A DNA stretch of 64,000 nt from Balanoglossus misakiensis (GCA_040954595.2 CM082584.2:13578001-13642000); one strand, 5' to 3'; shown: positions 39,540-52,419, counted from the stretch's first letter. The notes: generated from the letters alone by a model not told the origin. Program-made: numbers and translations.

Positions 39540-40679
39540 ATGGAGGTTCACATCTTTACGTGCGATCTGTGCCCAAAGACATTCCGCTCGAAACAGACCT
39601 TACTTCGACATGTTCGCATTCATAAATATGGAAAACAGTTCCGCTGTTGTTACTGCGAAAAATCGTACACCAGGCGTTACTTGCTCACCGATCACAAGGT
39701 ACGTTGTCATGGGGTGGAAAAGGCTCCTCAAGTTCCCATCTGGCTCCCCAAAACCAAGACCAAAGTTGACGTCATCAAGCGTAAATACTTCAGCAGACCC
39801 AGTGCGGCTTCACTAGTACTGTATGCCGAAGGTCGAACGGGTCACACCGAAGGCGAACAGGTGAACGTTGAAAATGAGAATGAATGTGGCGAATATCAAG
39901 GGGAAACGTCGGGTCAAATGAGCCCAGATGATGGCTCCAGCTTGATTATTTCCAATGTCCAGTCTCTGAGTGAAACAGGGTTGCTTCAGTCAGGTAATCG
40001 GAGAAGTGTCCAGACCGTGGACAACGCCAGCTATGGCACCGAGGGCAACATTCAGAGCAGCGCTGACCATGAGAATGGAGCAACTGCTGATGCTTACATG
40101 GTACATGAATTTCATGAACAGAGCACAAGTGGGACCAGCGGCAACAGCATGCCACATCCGATTTCCGTGGAGATGATCAACGTCCCCGACGAACACTCTC
40201 GAGATGAAGGTCATGACCCTAAGGGTAGCAACAAAAGTGTCAGTTTGCGCCAAAACACAGAAGTTGGTGCAGATGCCATGTCCACCACTGACACAGAAGA
40301 GAGCAGTCGTTTGGAAAGGCTACTAACAGAAGGATTTTCCTCACCCAACCACAAAGGTGAAAGAGACTCCCCGAGCAAGTTCAGCTCAACCAGCTCGGTC
40401 AATGACCTGAAAACAAGTACGGCATCCGCCTCAAGACAAGGCAAGATCTCAGCGGGAACATCCAGCGGCAAATCTGTCCACAATCAACAGTCCAGACAGG
40501 TTATCACTACCAGATGGGGCTGTGATCACTGTGGCATATACTTCACAGATCAAGTGTTGTATTTCTTACATTCTGGTTTCCATGCCAGAAGCAACCCATT
40601 TCAGTGCAATAGCTGTGGACATATCAGTCAGAATAAATATGAATTCAATACTCACATTTATAGCCAAAAGCATTATTGA
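39540..40679 (+). CDS. Ikaros-family-like C2H2 zinc-finger protein, intronless
   Basis: A single open frame of 379 residues starting at ATG 39540; the in-frame extension upstream has no ATG. Two N-terminal C2H2 fingers: C8/C11/H24/H28 (FTCDLCPKTFRSK...) and C36/C39/H52/H57 (FRCCYCEKSYTRR...). A long Ser/Thr/Glu/Asn-rich, probably disordered middle follows (about 80-320). Two C-terminal fingers close the protein: C328/C331/H344/H348 and C356/C359/H372/H378, ending in YEFNTHIYSQKHY. This tail has the spacing and residues (DHCGIYF...VLYFLH.GFH, PFQCNSCG, YEF..HI) of the dimerisation fingers of Ikaros/Helios/Eos/Pegasus, and less closely Hunchback. By analogy it is a nuclear DNA-binding regulator that dimerises through its tail. 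Vertebrate Ikaros proteins have three or four N-terminal fingers and several exons. Two fingers and no introns suggest a diverged member or a retrogene. The exact orthologue is not assignable here. Confidence 0.85.
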   Translation: MEVHIFTCDLCPKTFRSKQTLLRHVRIHKYGKQFRCCYCEKSYTRRYLLTDHKVRCHGVEKAPQVPIWLPKTKTKVDVIKRKYFSRPSAASLVLYAEGRTGHTEGEQVNVENENECGEYQGETSGQMSPDDGSSLIISNVQSLSETGLLQSGNRRSVQTVDNASYGTEGNIQSSADHENGATADAYMVHEFHEQSTSGTSGNSMPHPISVEMINVPDEHSRDEGHDPKGSNKSVSLRQNTEVGADAMSTTDTEESSRLERLLTEGFSSPNHKGERDSPSKFSSTSSVNDLKTSTASASRQGKISAGTSSGKSVHNQQSRQVITTRWGCDHCGIYFTDQVLYFLHSGFHARSNPFQCNSCGHISQNKYEFNTHIYSQKHY

Positions 40680-41958
40680 GCAGAGAAGAGCATCTGGCAC
40701 GATACAACTTGGTATACCCGAGAACAGTGTACATTGTCATGTAATATCATTATATCAAAAAGTTTGGGAGTACAAGTATCTCACAAAACAGATGAGATAA
40801 TGTTACTCAACCACTCCTCAAAAATTTTTCATGTCAAAGTCCTCCGTGAAATTCAGATAAAGTTCCAGAAAATTTCCAAAGTATGAGTGACTAGTAACTT
40901 TGAGTAACTTCTTGAAAATTTAAGTGTAAATTAATATATACATGTAATTGTGATTAACTAAACTGTATAAATGCATGTTTCAGTATTTTCGGATGTTCAG
41001 CTTCTGTGAACTTCACACAAGTTTTCCTGAAAGTTAATGAAAAATCTGTACTATTCGTGTTCCCTAGGCCATTTTGCAACTGCAGGTCATGCATGGGCCT
41101 TTCTATTGTATTGAATGTAATATCATGGAGCAGCCATTTTCTCTAATTCTATAATCTAGGCAAAATGGCTGCTGTTTACCTGACACAGTGTATTTGCACA
41201 GAGCAACATTTGGTAGAATTGGGACAGGGAACTAGACTGTCAGCCTAATGTAGATAACAGATGGGCAAACAGCTGGTGAAGCTTAAGGCACATAAAATAT
41301 GCTCATTATAAATATGTGTGCTTCTATAGAATTTAGAAATACAGGTACAATGTATTAGCTGGTCACATGCCAAGTGCAACGAGCATTTTTGACCATTGAC
41401 AATAGAGACAAACACAAAAGGTTGTCTGTTCATTATGCTTTGTGTGAATGTGGCCATTTAAATAGGTACCAGTACTTATTTGCATGATATCCATCAGTTT
41501 CATTAACCCTGAGCAAAAGAGTTACATTTATCATTGCTGTGCATTTAACTTCACTCACATGTAACTAATGTCATTTAAAATATGTACTGTGGAAATCTTT
41601 ATGAACATTCAACTTCTTAAAGAAAAAAAATGATACAAATGAAGCTTTTATGACTTTGGTCAAGACCAAACTAAAAAAAAACTTTTTTTTTATTTATTAA
41701 TTGTGGGTATATCCTCTCTGCAGATGATAAGGCGAGTGCTATTTTTCTCTATCCTATGCCATATCAACCCAGATATTGCATATTTCATTTCTATTTCATA
41801 GTATAGTACTGTTGTACGACATGTATTTATTGTTCAAATATGAACTAGTGCTTGCCAAGTGTGACTGTCAACAGTTGTATCATTTATTCATTATAAATGT
41901 GTGTCCTGTAAGGTTACATTTTCCTCATATTTACCTTCTCAGAGATTTAGTATTAATT

Positions 41959-41964
41959 AATAAA
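41959..41964 (+). terminator. Candidate poly(A) signal of the zinc-finger gene
   Basis: AATAAA about 1.28 kb after the stop codon at 40677-40679, followed by a T-rich stretch (TGTTTTCTTCTTCC) that fits a downstream element. The intervening 40680-41958 looks like an AT-rich 3' UTR with no exon-like frame. Confidence 0.45.
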
Positions 41965-42343
41965 GATGTTTTCTTCTTCCTTTGAAGGATGTGTTTATTT
42001 TCATGCTTTATTTACCATAATTCATAACGAAATAAGTGAGATGTACAATCAGCTAGAAATAGAACCAGTCAAGACAGCAAAAGCTTGAATTTCAAGATGT
42101 TTCTTCATTGAAAAGTCTCCCTCCTGAAACTTCACATGATACGAAAACATTTCTTTTAAATCCGAAAGTAAATTTGAAGCCGAAGTTACTTTCAGGGATA
42201 GCTTTTGTTTTTTGTCATCTGTCGCTTGGTGGCGCCCGCACCCATGTAGCTATCACACCTACTCACTATATTAAAATCACAAAGGTATTAGAGAAACTGC
42301 AATCAGCTCCAAGACAACGACGACGGTCTGAGGGAATACGATC

Positions 42344-42474
42344 GTGAACTGTCCGTCCTGTCCATGTGTGAGTTTCCGGGCACCTCGTGAAATCCTTGCC
42401 CGTAAAATTTTCGAGACATCTCCTCATGGACAGACGATACTAGTCTTGTCGCCGATCGTGACTCGGACAGCTGG
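42344..42474 (+). other. Candidate 5' (non-coding) exon and promoter of the NACHT-TPR gene
   Basis: A more GC- and CpG-rich island in an AT-rich spacer ends in CAGCTG|GTAAGT, a strong donor at 42475. The first coding exon of the downstream gene is preceded by an acceptor (CATACAG at 43733-43739) one base before its ATG, so that gene needs an upstream untranslated exon. This is the best candidate. Both strands are open here but neither shows a known family. The remaining spacer, 41965-43738, shows nothing else. Confidence 0.35.
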
Positions 42475-43740
42475 TAAGTACAAAATGCGCGTGCTGGCCA
42501 AGCCTGCATGTCCCTTCTCGCGATCATGTTATGTCTACCTGCAAAATGCTGCTCAATGTACAGAAAAAAACCCACAACGCAGACAATGTCAAGTCCTACA
42601 GGTGGGCGGTGCCCCATTGTTTACCAGTAACCATGGAAACCCGCGTTTACCCTCAAAATGACTGCACCTTGGATCCTGGCTATCCCAGATTTTGGTGACG
42701 CATTTATATGCCTTTTCTACGCGACGGGATCAATACCATAAACCTTCAGTAAATGTGCTGGTAACAGGGAGACAATCAATACACCTTTGTTTTGACGCAT
42801 TGTCCAGTGCTCTGTTTTCTGACGTAAACATACATGCAAAGTACATATTTCGCTGTGGCACCATATATCTAACTGAAGCAAGGATCTCGCACGAAAACCT
42901 GATTCAGTTTTACTTTCAGATTGATGAGTAATGAACACGCAAAAAGCATTTGCTCAAAATATTCAACGAAGTGATACCTGAGACTGGAAAAACGAAAGTG
43001 GTCTGGCGGCCATCCGGGGTTACATAACATGACGGCGCCCTCTTGAGAGGCAAAACTAATTAATATTATAATACTAATAGGTCATTTACACCATACACCT
43101 GTCTAAGAAAAGAACCTGATAAAGCATAATTATGACATAAACGAACGTTTATCACAGTTATTCAATGTAGCAAGATTGGTTATGAGTTAGGTATGATTAA
43201 AACAAATACTGATTACAAATTACACGATATAAACGATAAAAGAATGTTCTTTCTATGTTTCTTTGTGTGAAAATTTTCAGACGGATGTGTTAGAAGGACT
43301 ATGCAAGCATGGGTGTTGACTTGTAAATTCCACAACACATGACTCGAACTACATGCAAGTTATGACGTGTTTACTGTCGTTCTTCTTTTATAAATGGCCT
43401 TATATTATATTCAATAATTCAATACCGGCATAGAAATCATTCAGACAATTTCTGTTGTGTACTACCTATTGTGTTTTCCCCTCTACATAATATTTAATCA
43501 AATTTAATTGTCCAGCAGCATGTGTACATGCAGGCAAGCGCTGACTAATTGCCGATAGAAACTGCTTCCTATATTCTGTTCTTCAGGACTGTTTGCTACC
43601 TAAGCCATTCTCTCTGTTTGCTATCTCCCCTACTTGCCAGGTGCATTCCCAAGTTTTTAGCTCCTTGAGAATAAACATTTCATTTGTGTTATCACAGTGC
43701 TTTTCTTGGATATAAGTGCCACCAGTGACTGTCATACAGC

Positions 43741-46700
43741 ATGGGTTGTGGATCGTCTCACAGTTACAAAGCAGAAGTCGTGCAGACATGGGATGAAGTG
43801 AAGAAAACAGTGGAGAAAAGATCTCACAAGGGAAATTTGATAGTGCGCAGGTCCGGATGGAAGACTATTAGAATATTTGTGTCGTCAACATTCCGTGACT
43901 TTCATGCTGAGCGAGAGATACTTGTGAAGGAGGTCAGTTGTAGACTTTGAAAACCTAAATAATTAATTTTGATGCATTTTTAATATAAACACTTTTAATC
44001 TCTGCTGTAAATTCTTTCAGACATGGAACAAAAGCAGAACCTTTTCCTCATCTGTTTTTTTTTTCTTCCAAAAAAGCTTAGCAATAGTTGGTAAGAATGT
44101 TAGTTTCATATATTTCTATTTCTTTCCCAAGGTTTTCCCTGATTTGAGAGTCTGGTGTGAAAAAAGAAGACTGTACCTAGTAGACTGTGATCTCAGATGG
44201 GTAAGTATGAGCCCTCCAACAACCAAACCCTAAAATTCTAACTTCTAAAAGAACGGGACGGATGATTTTTCTTAGTAAACAGAAAAGCTTATCTTGTATA
44301 CATGTACTGCTTTCCTACACTACAGGGTGTGCCAAAAGACACCACAACGGAAGAAACTCTGAGAATATGTCTGGGAGAAATTGACAGGTGCTATTCAGAT
44401 AATATCATGCCTTTCTTTCTTAACTTAACAAGGTAAGTCCTTCAACAAATGTGCAGGCTTCACCTTTGACCCCACCGCCAAATACTACAATGTAGACTCA
44501 AACTCTGATCTTGATATTAAAACCGAGACAGTTGTATACAAGTGGATATGGTTTGATTTTGTGTTGCTCACTCATCAAAGCCACATTCAACTCCCGAAAA
44601 CTATAATAGTAAATGAGCCAAATCTGACAGTGATGCATATTTGGTCCTTAGATCTGTTAAATGGATCATAATTTCTTCTCAACTTTTCTCTTCATATCAG
44701 AAATAATATTGCTGTCAAATGCTAATAAAACTGTAAAATTTCGTTTCTTCTATCAATATTACTTGCTACAATGATTGGAATACCCATCTTAGTGGGGAAC
44801 ATGTTTTTAAAAAGCGGATTGGAGATTATTTTAATTCTGTAATCTAAGTTTTGTTTTAAGCTTGTCTAAGTTTTAATCACTCTCCTAGTACTGTCACATG
44901 TGCCTCACGTAATTCTCTCAATGCAGTGATTTTCATTACTCTGTGATAATTTTATCATCTTCTTATAAATTTCATATTTTGTCTTTTATTTCTTTTCTCG
45001 ACAACTCCACATCTTCTTACTGTGTGAACTTTTCTGTGTCTGTGTGTCAACCCATACCAGCCCTCCAACTTTTCTCTCCCTAACAAGGTTTGTGTCGTAC
45101 CTTTGTTATTTGATGCATGCTGGATGTATTCATTTGATTTTTTGAGCTGTTTGGGTGGTTTTTGATACACCACTTGGAGGTGTCTAAAAGCCATTGACAG
45201 CAAAATCATCACACAAAGAGGACATAACAGCCAGAATGGCACCTCTCTGATAGAAGTTATGGCCTCATACCTACAGAATATTATGGGATGGTGGTTCAGC
45301 TAAAGGCAGTTCATAGTAATACAAAGTGATGGTCAATGCAGAACTCTTTATAAGAAGAATACAGTGGCTCTTCATGCTACTGTGTACATTATCCACTGGC
45401 ACTGGTAACAACAATGAAACGAAAAATCACAAGTTTATCACATTTATGTGTGAATTCAGTCATCAAACATTCTGTGTTATATTTTGATGACAGTGAAAGA
45501 TGTGGCTGGATTCCAAACAGATCCGAAGTACCACAGAGTGTTATCAATGAATACCGCTGGGTGATGGGGTTGTCGGTGACAGAGATGGAAGTCATACATG
45601 GAGCTTACAGAGTAGATAATCCTAATTGTAAGTAATTTGATTTAATGACTGATACTATTAGTAATGAATATTTTTTCTTAATGACCAGTACATGTTCAAG
45701 GCAGGTAGACATGCATAAAAGCATGCACTGTCTCTACACTCTCAAAATCGACCAATGTGTGCTGTTTGTCATTCAGGTTAGAATATTACCATCTAACAAG
45801 AGACAAGTTTTTTTTAAGATTTTTAGACTACATGTTATATCTTTGTTGTTGTTTTTTTCTCTTAGCACTTTTTATGATTCGTGATTCAAAATTCTTATCA
45901 AGTGTCCCCGAAGAGCACCATCCTGTGTTTGTCGATCCGAATCCAATTGCTGCAGATAAACTTAAGATGTTAAAGGACATGCTGAAGAACAAATTTCCTG
46001 TGAGTATGAAAATGAGACAGGGATATTTTGTTTGATGGTTGAGTATATTAGAGTGAGCACAATAACTTAGTCTTAAAGTGAAAGAAATTATAATAGTCAA
46101 AATAATTGGAAAAATTGAATGACATTGACAAGTTGTCCCTTTAAGTTAGAGGCACTGAGGAATGTATTATTTGCAGATTCCAACTCGGACTGTTTTCTCT
46201 TTGCAGTCAAGTCAAATGGGTTCTTATAATTGTGAATTTGAAGACATTGCTGAAGATGGCCGGGTTTATCTCAAAGGTTTGGATAAAAGTTTCAGAGAAA
46301 AGGTATGTCCAGATGATCAATAACCACTTCAGTTTTATAGTATAACTGCATTTCTCCTGGAAAGGACCTGTTCTCCACTATAACAGAGGCGAGGGAGTAT
46401 TTCCATGAAGTATATGCTACTTATTCTTGTATTAAAATGGGATAAAATTAAATACGAGTGACAAGATAGCTAACTAACTGCACATGTTTAACTGATTGTT
46501 TAATGGTTAATATTTCTCTCCAATTTTTCCAGGTTTTCACGTTTTTCCAGAAGAGAATATCCGAGCAGTACCCACTGGAAGAGGTCACCACAGATCCATT
46601 CAAACATGCACAGGAGTCTCATGAAGTAAGTTAATTGTGTATCAACCCTGAATTGAAATCATTTTTCAATGCTCATCTCTTACAGACCACCTGCTTCTCA

Positions 46701-49700
46701 TACATAATATTGTACATCGATCATGGCACTTTGACTCATACCCCTTCGAAATAAGTATTTGGCTTTTTCTTTGTTTCAGTCTTTTATGAAGAGCAGATCT
46801 ACAATGGTGCTCGGAAGAAATGAAATTCTACAAAAGGTAAGGCATCTCTATGTATCATTCAACCCATGGAAGTGTACTTGGACCGTGAATTGTGTTATAT
46901 ACATGTATATGCATGGCTAGATTTGATTGAATAGGCCTCACTGCATGAAGGAGCTAGACTTATGAATAGGATGTATGCACTCATAACCCAATATAAAAAC
47001 CCAGAGGGAAAAATCCTTGGAACATAACAAATGTGATGAACTTATACTAGGATCAATGATCAATTGTTGTTTCAACCCTAGATTTCAGATTACATTACGG
47101 GTATTGCCAACGACAGGGCGTTGATCATCCTAGGTGGTCCAGGGATGGGCAAATCTTCCATCATGGCAAAGGTTGCAGATGAAGCTGTGTTCAGAGCTGC
47201 TCAGAAACAAATCCCAGGGTAAGTCATCCTGGTGAGAACGAGGTATATACATGTAGACTGCCGTGTGTTGGTAAAAAAGGCAAACCACAAAGTCTCAAAA
47301 AAGAAGTGTGGTACACAAGTTATGAACGTAGCCGTTGACTCCCATAAGATCCTACGTATATTGGAATGATGTTGACATATATCTGAATCTACGTTTCTGT
47401 CTGTTTCAGTGGTGGTGATCATGGTTGGCATGTATTCTATCATTTTGTTGGTGCTGTCCCTGGGTCAACTGATCTAGAGAATACTCTAAAACGACTCCTC
47501 AAAGAGATCGGCATTGTCAATGTAAGTTAACACTCACACACGCACCTTACCAAATTAAGTCATGACTTTTTGCATCTATATGTCATTATAAATGATGTAA
47601 ATCTCATCTGCATTTATTCTTTCTGTCTATTTTTCCAGGAAGCTACGATGCCAACAGACATGGAAGCCACATGTCAGATGGCAAGTGGAGTTTTATCAAA
47701 TCCAAATACCAAACCTACAATCATAATCATCGATGCTCTCAATCAGGTATAATTAATTAAAATTGACATGAGTTTTGAAAAGTCAGTAATTTTTACCAAG
47801 TTTTCAACTTGTGGTGATTCACTTACTATGCCAGCGACACTTCACTCTTTGTTTTCTTTTCACTTTTCATAGTTTGATGATGACAAGTTCTCACTTAGTT
47901 GGTTGCCCAGGAAACTGGCTCCACAGATCCGGGTGGTGATGTCGATGATCAACAACACGCCACCTCACAAAAGTTTACGGGAAAGGACAAACCCTGCAGA
48001 TGAGGCGTATGTCACTCCACTGGACATGCAATCCAGGAAGGTGAGTGGTATAAGTTTACATGTACCCTGTTATCTTTTACTGGTCTTTGCTTTGAATTTT
48101 ACAACTATGAGAACTGGATGAATTATTGAATTTCTAGGTTTTGCTCAGTGGGGTCAGTAAAATGATTTGTACTTCGCTGATAAAAATAATTTCCTGTTGA
48201 TATGACTGTATAAAATTCTCCTTGATCTTCCAGGAAATAGTCACAGAAATTTTAGGGCGATACAACAAACGACTGGACGAGGAACAGATGAACAATTTAC
48301 TCTCCAAGGACTCTTCCCAGAATCCTTTGTGGCTGGCCATTGCATGTGAGGAGCTCCGGGTTTTTGGTGTTTTCCATGGAATGAATGAAAAGATCGACAG
48401 TCTGGCAGACGGATTATTAGAGTGAGTATTGTTAAAGACTAAGTCATTATGGTTATTTGCAGTTCAAACGACTGTTGACAGACTATACCCTGAACAATAT
48501 ATTATTTCTCAGTGTACGGCAAGCTCAAATCAGTCTGCATACATGAGAGAGAGTATCACCTTGTACATTAACAAATATGTTTCCATTGGCACGAAAAAGA
48601 TAAGACTCTTGTAAACAGATAGCATTTGACTGTTCAATCTTTTACAGCCTGCTTGCACAAGTTCTCAAGAGATTTGAGGAGGAGAATGGAGGTCATCTCT
48701 TGGTAGCAACTCTGTGTCTGCTTGAATCTTCTTCCACTGGACTTCTTGAAATTGAACTGTTGGAGATTCTTGGTGATGAAAAGAATTTGATGCCACCAGA
48801 TTCTTCAGAAGAAAAAGGTACGTCTATGCAAATGTATATGTAAGAAATGATGGGTGCTGATAGATAATGTTTTCATCTTCATGTGACTATAAAAATCACC
48901 CCCATGTCCCTATATAAAGGTCCGGCATTGCTATTGAAAACAGTGGAGTTGGACCAAACCCATGGTGGTGAAAGGGTTAAAATATGCTCAGTCTATAATT
49001 CAAACCCTTCAACAAACCAGTCAACTTATTCAATGGATGAGTTTTTTATGCAAATTCCGGCAAATAGTTTTGATTATGTACCCCATACCAACTGAAACAT
49101 TTTGTTAACCTCGTCAGCATCTCTGATACATAAAAACTCTGAATCTCTCAAAACAGGAGCTATGTTGAACAAAAAGTGGACGAAAACCCAACAGCTACCG
49201 GCAATGAAGTGGGCTGCTGTTTACAGAGCTTTGAAACCATTTCTGAGACCATTTGGTGACAGTGGAGAAGGAAGACTTGATTTCTACCACAGATCTCTCA
49301 GTAAAGCTGTCCGGCATATGTAAGTAAAGGCAATGTGCATGTTATTCCCTTGCACATGTCTTGGTAAATTCGTGTGTGATACATATGTACTCTTCCCCCC
49401 CCCCCCCCCCCCAATAAACCATATCTATTGCATGTCAAATATTTCATTCCAGGTATTTCCTAAATGATGATGGGAATGAAAATGATGATGATAGTCGTGA
49501 TATCTACCAGTGGTGGCACCGCAAATTAGCAGATTATTTTGAAGATGTTGACAATCTTGAAAGAAAAGTTGAGGTGAGATGAACTGCAACAATGACCAGG
49601 AGACTCTTGGACACTTCTGTTTGATCAGTTTTGTCTGGATCTGCCCATTTCTCCCTCCTCTCTTTCCCCCTCAAAATTTCTAATCCCTTTTCCCCAGACA

Positions 49701-52419
49701 TGTTGACTCTCTAACTCTGTATTTTGCTACCACAAGCTGCCCTTTCTATCTGTCTACATGTACATGCATGTCAAATGAGAAAGACATCAATATTTTTTAC
49801 TGTTGTTTTCAGGAATACCCAGTACATCTTGTGAAGATCAATGACAAGGATAGATTACAAAAATTCTTAACACAATGGGTAGTATTTGATCAGCTGTATG
49901 ATGATGAATATAGTACAAAACTATTGTATTATTGGAGAAAGGTGAGAATAGTGACAGCTGAACATCTATTTGTATTTGCGATCCTTGTTGCTATGATACA
50001 GTTCATGCAAACTGACTACAGGTATGCAGTGCTTCATTCAAAATGCCATAGTACCCCCACCCTTTCCAAGATTTTAAGGAGGGTTGTGGAATATTTTGAG
50101 GGACATTAAAAAAATACTATAGAGCGGGCTATCTTGTAACACTCACTGATCATAATTTTCTTTTATTAGGCGGGAGGTGCAATGGTCATGGAAGAGATGT
50201 ACTTGAGCTCTCTTGGGAATCTAAAAAATAAGGTTCTAACCAACAAAGACGAGCTTGCAATCAGATATGAACAGATTTCAAGAGTTTTGTAAGTACAAGA
50301 ATGAAAACTCAAGAACTACTAAGCATTCTTTTTACCAGTTCAATTTCCTAACTTCCCACCCAATGCAGATAAGTTTATCAATAGTCACAATTTTGTTTTT
50401 TCCAGCAAACCTATTCATCTGCCTTTCATTTAGTCCACTGTCATCTTCCCACAGAATGCAAGAAGGAAGGCTGCAGACAAGTCATGATTTGATCGAGAAA
50501 GCAATGAAAATAGAGGAAGATGAACTGGGTGGTCGACCAGAAAGATTGGTTGAGTTATATGATGCTGCTGCAAACATTTACAATGCTGTAAGTCAGAGGA
50601 CAAGGAGAACCACTATAAAAAAAAGACCAATTTTCGTAAAGCCTTAACTCTTTCACTCACAGTTCCCTCTTAAGAGGTCCAACGTCACCATAGCAAACAG
50701 TGGGTTTAGACTGAACCATGGTGGTGAAAGGGTTAATTATATCTGAATTTTATTTTTTATGCGACTACTCCGAAGTGGGAACTGGAGCCCCAAATCGTAT
50801 CTTTGGTATTGCCATCAAAAAGGAATAATTTCAAGAGTGGACATCCCTTTCTATTTAAAGAAAGAACAATGTGTGAGCAATGCTATCACAACTAACAAAT
50901 TCAAATGTTGAACTGGTTTACATCCACGTATGCTTCTGTTACTGTGTCTTATCAACTACTCTTTTTGTCTTTTTTTTTCTCAGAAAATAGTCCTCATAGA
51001 CTATGTTAGCAGATCCATGTTGCCAGTCCTGAGACCTTGTATAGACTTCAGAGAGAAGGCAATCAAACTCAGGGAAAGTTTTGAAGGGGACAGGCAGAAG
51101 GTGGGTGCATTAGATATGGACCATCATGGGTCAACTTATTCCTGTTATTAAACATTCATTCCACGTAGTAACACACATTGAGGGTTTGATATTGACTGTT
51201 AACAGGTCAACAAGAGTCTCCAAGTGTTCACTTTGACTTATTTACATGAATTGACATGTACTGGGACTCATGTACGGTACTTATATTGATTGCATATAGT
51301 CAATAGGAATTCATATTGACTGATAAATCGCCTTCAGCTCACCATCCTGTTCAGGTGAACATAGAAGTCCCCATGAATATTGACTATCATACAATGAATG
51401 TCATTTTCTATATGTATCCAAATTCCAGTTCAAGAGAGCTTACTCCATGATGAAGCTAGCCTTCAACATCAAGACCTGGTACATGATTGGTGGTGACAGT
51501 AACTTCTCAGCTGAAGAAGCCATGGAAGAAGGATTCCGAAATGTCAGGGAAGCCAAAGAAATCTTCCTTGAGGTGAGAGTTGTTTATAGTCAATGGAATA
51601 CTGAGGCCAATGAGCCCATATGTAGTTGTTTATTAATTCCTCATGCATCAAGGAATGGATATTCGAATCCCTAAGAATACTGTGAAATTAGAAAGAACAA
51701 ATGTTTGAACTGCAGTCTCTAAATTGTGCTGCGGCATTTAACCACTGTCTCATGTTTGTCTTAATACAGCTTGGGGAAGATGGCTACAGAGCTGAGTGTC
51801 TAATGAATGAAGGTCTGTTGGTTGGTGAACATGACCAGGACAAGGCTTTGTCGGTAAGATCAGCATTCTTTACATCATAAGGTATCATGACCAGATAGCT
51901 TCTACATGAAGAAATAAATACATGTATATGGATAGGGGGATAGGACTTTGGCAGTTTGCAATGTATGTCTGTTACAATGTTTTTCAAACTCATCACATTT
52001 CTTCTGTCTGATCCTGTACAGCTGTATCAAGAAGCTGAAGAGTTGTGTCTACAAGTGTACGGTGAGAACAGTGTGTTGTCAGGCAGACTTCTGATGAATA
52101 CTGGCATACTGGTTGAAGAAATGGGAAATTACGAGGAAGCTTATAACTATTTCAGCAGAGCTTTCAAAAACAAAGTGGAGGTCAGTATAAGTATAAGTAT
52201 AACTATGTCATTTGATAATCTTTGAATTCAACTTCACAAAATCTGTTGGTATTGAATTGCACATTCCAAGAATTTTCTTATGTTTTAATGTGATTATATC
52301 CACAGGTGTATGGTCCTGATCACCCTCAAACTCACCGAGGTATCAGACTTTTGGAAGAACCCACATACAAGAGGATTGCACAGAGCCGAGGAGAAAACCC
52401 TTTGGAAGATATTAAGTAA
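43741..52419 (+). CDS. DUF4062-NACHT-TPR protein (nephrocystin-3-like / STAND family), with one apparent frameshift
   Basis: Twenty-four exons: 43741-43932, 44132-44201, 44326-44432, 45494-45627, 45866-45999, 46207-46302, 46533-46625, 46780-46836, 47082-47218, 47410-47521, 47639-47746, 47873-48040, 48234-48421, 48648-48817, 49157-49319, 49453-49573, 49813-49941, 50170-50288, 50455-50587, 50984-51100, 51429-51572, 51770-51853, 52022-52180, 52306-52419. The total is one base above 1016 codons; the surplus lies in the A7 run at 44160-44166 of exon 2. The start MGCGSS fits N-myristoylation at Gly2 plus palmitoylation at Cys3; NPHP3 is also N-myristoylated. DUF4062 begins at about 43 ([17 protein letters not shown]). 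NACHT has Walker A GGPGMGKS (312-319) and Walker [11 protein letters not shown] (about 404-413). The C-terminal third is helical and TPR-like ([50 protein letters not shown]). Such NTPases are signal-dependent switches; the ligand and role here are unknown. Confidence 0.85.
48892..48980. mobile_element. TTAACCC-TIR mini-element, copy 1 (left end decayed)
   Basis: Ends in GGTGAAAGGGTTAA and shares an internal AACAGTGGAGTTGGACC core, read in the opposite sense in some copies, with three other copies nearby. It lies in an intron of the NACHT-TPR gene. It is too short to encode anything, so it is a MITE-like non-autonomous element. Confidence 0.5.
49395..49412. repeat. Poly-C run (18 bases)
   Basis: Homopolymer in the intron after exon 15 of the NACHT-TPR gene, upstream of the acceptor at 49452. 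Confidence 0.9.
50644..50736. mobile_element. TTAACCC-TIR mini-element, copy 2
   Basis: About 93 bp bounded by TTAACTCTTTCACT and GGTGAAAGGGTTAA, which are near-perfect inverted repeats. It lies in the intron after exon 19 of the NACHT-TPR gene. The internal part resembles the other copies. No coding capacity. Confidence 0.6.

Noticed and set aside
39946-40483. Overlapping minus-strand open frames of 69-90 codons
   Set aside because: Shadows of the Ikaros-like coding exon; their composition reflects the antisense of its Ser/Glu-rich linker.
42303-42617. 104-codon minus-strand open frame in the GC-richer block
   Set aside because: No family similarity; the strong GTAAGT donor on the plus strand argues for a plus-strand untranslated exon instead.
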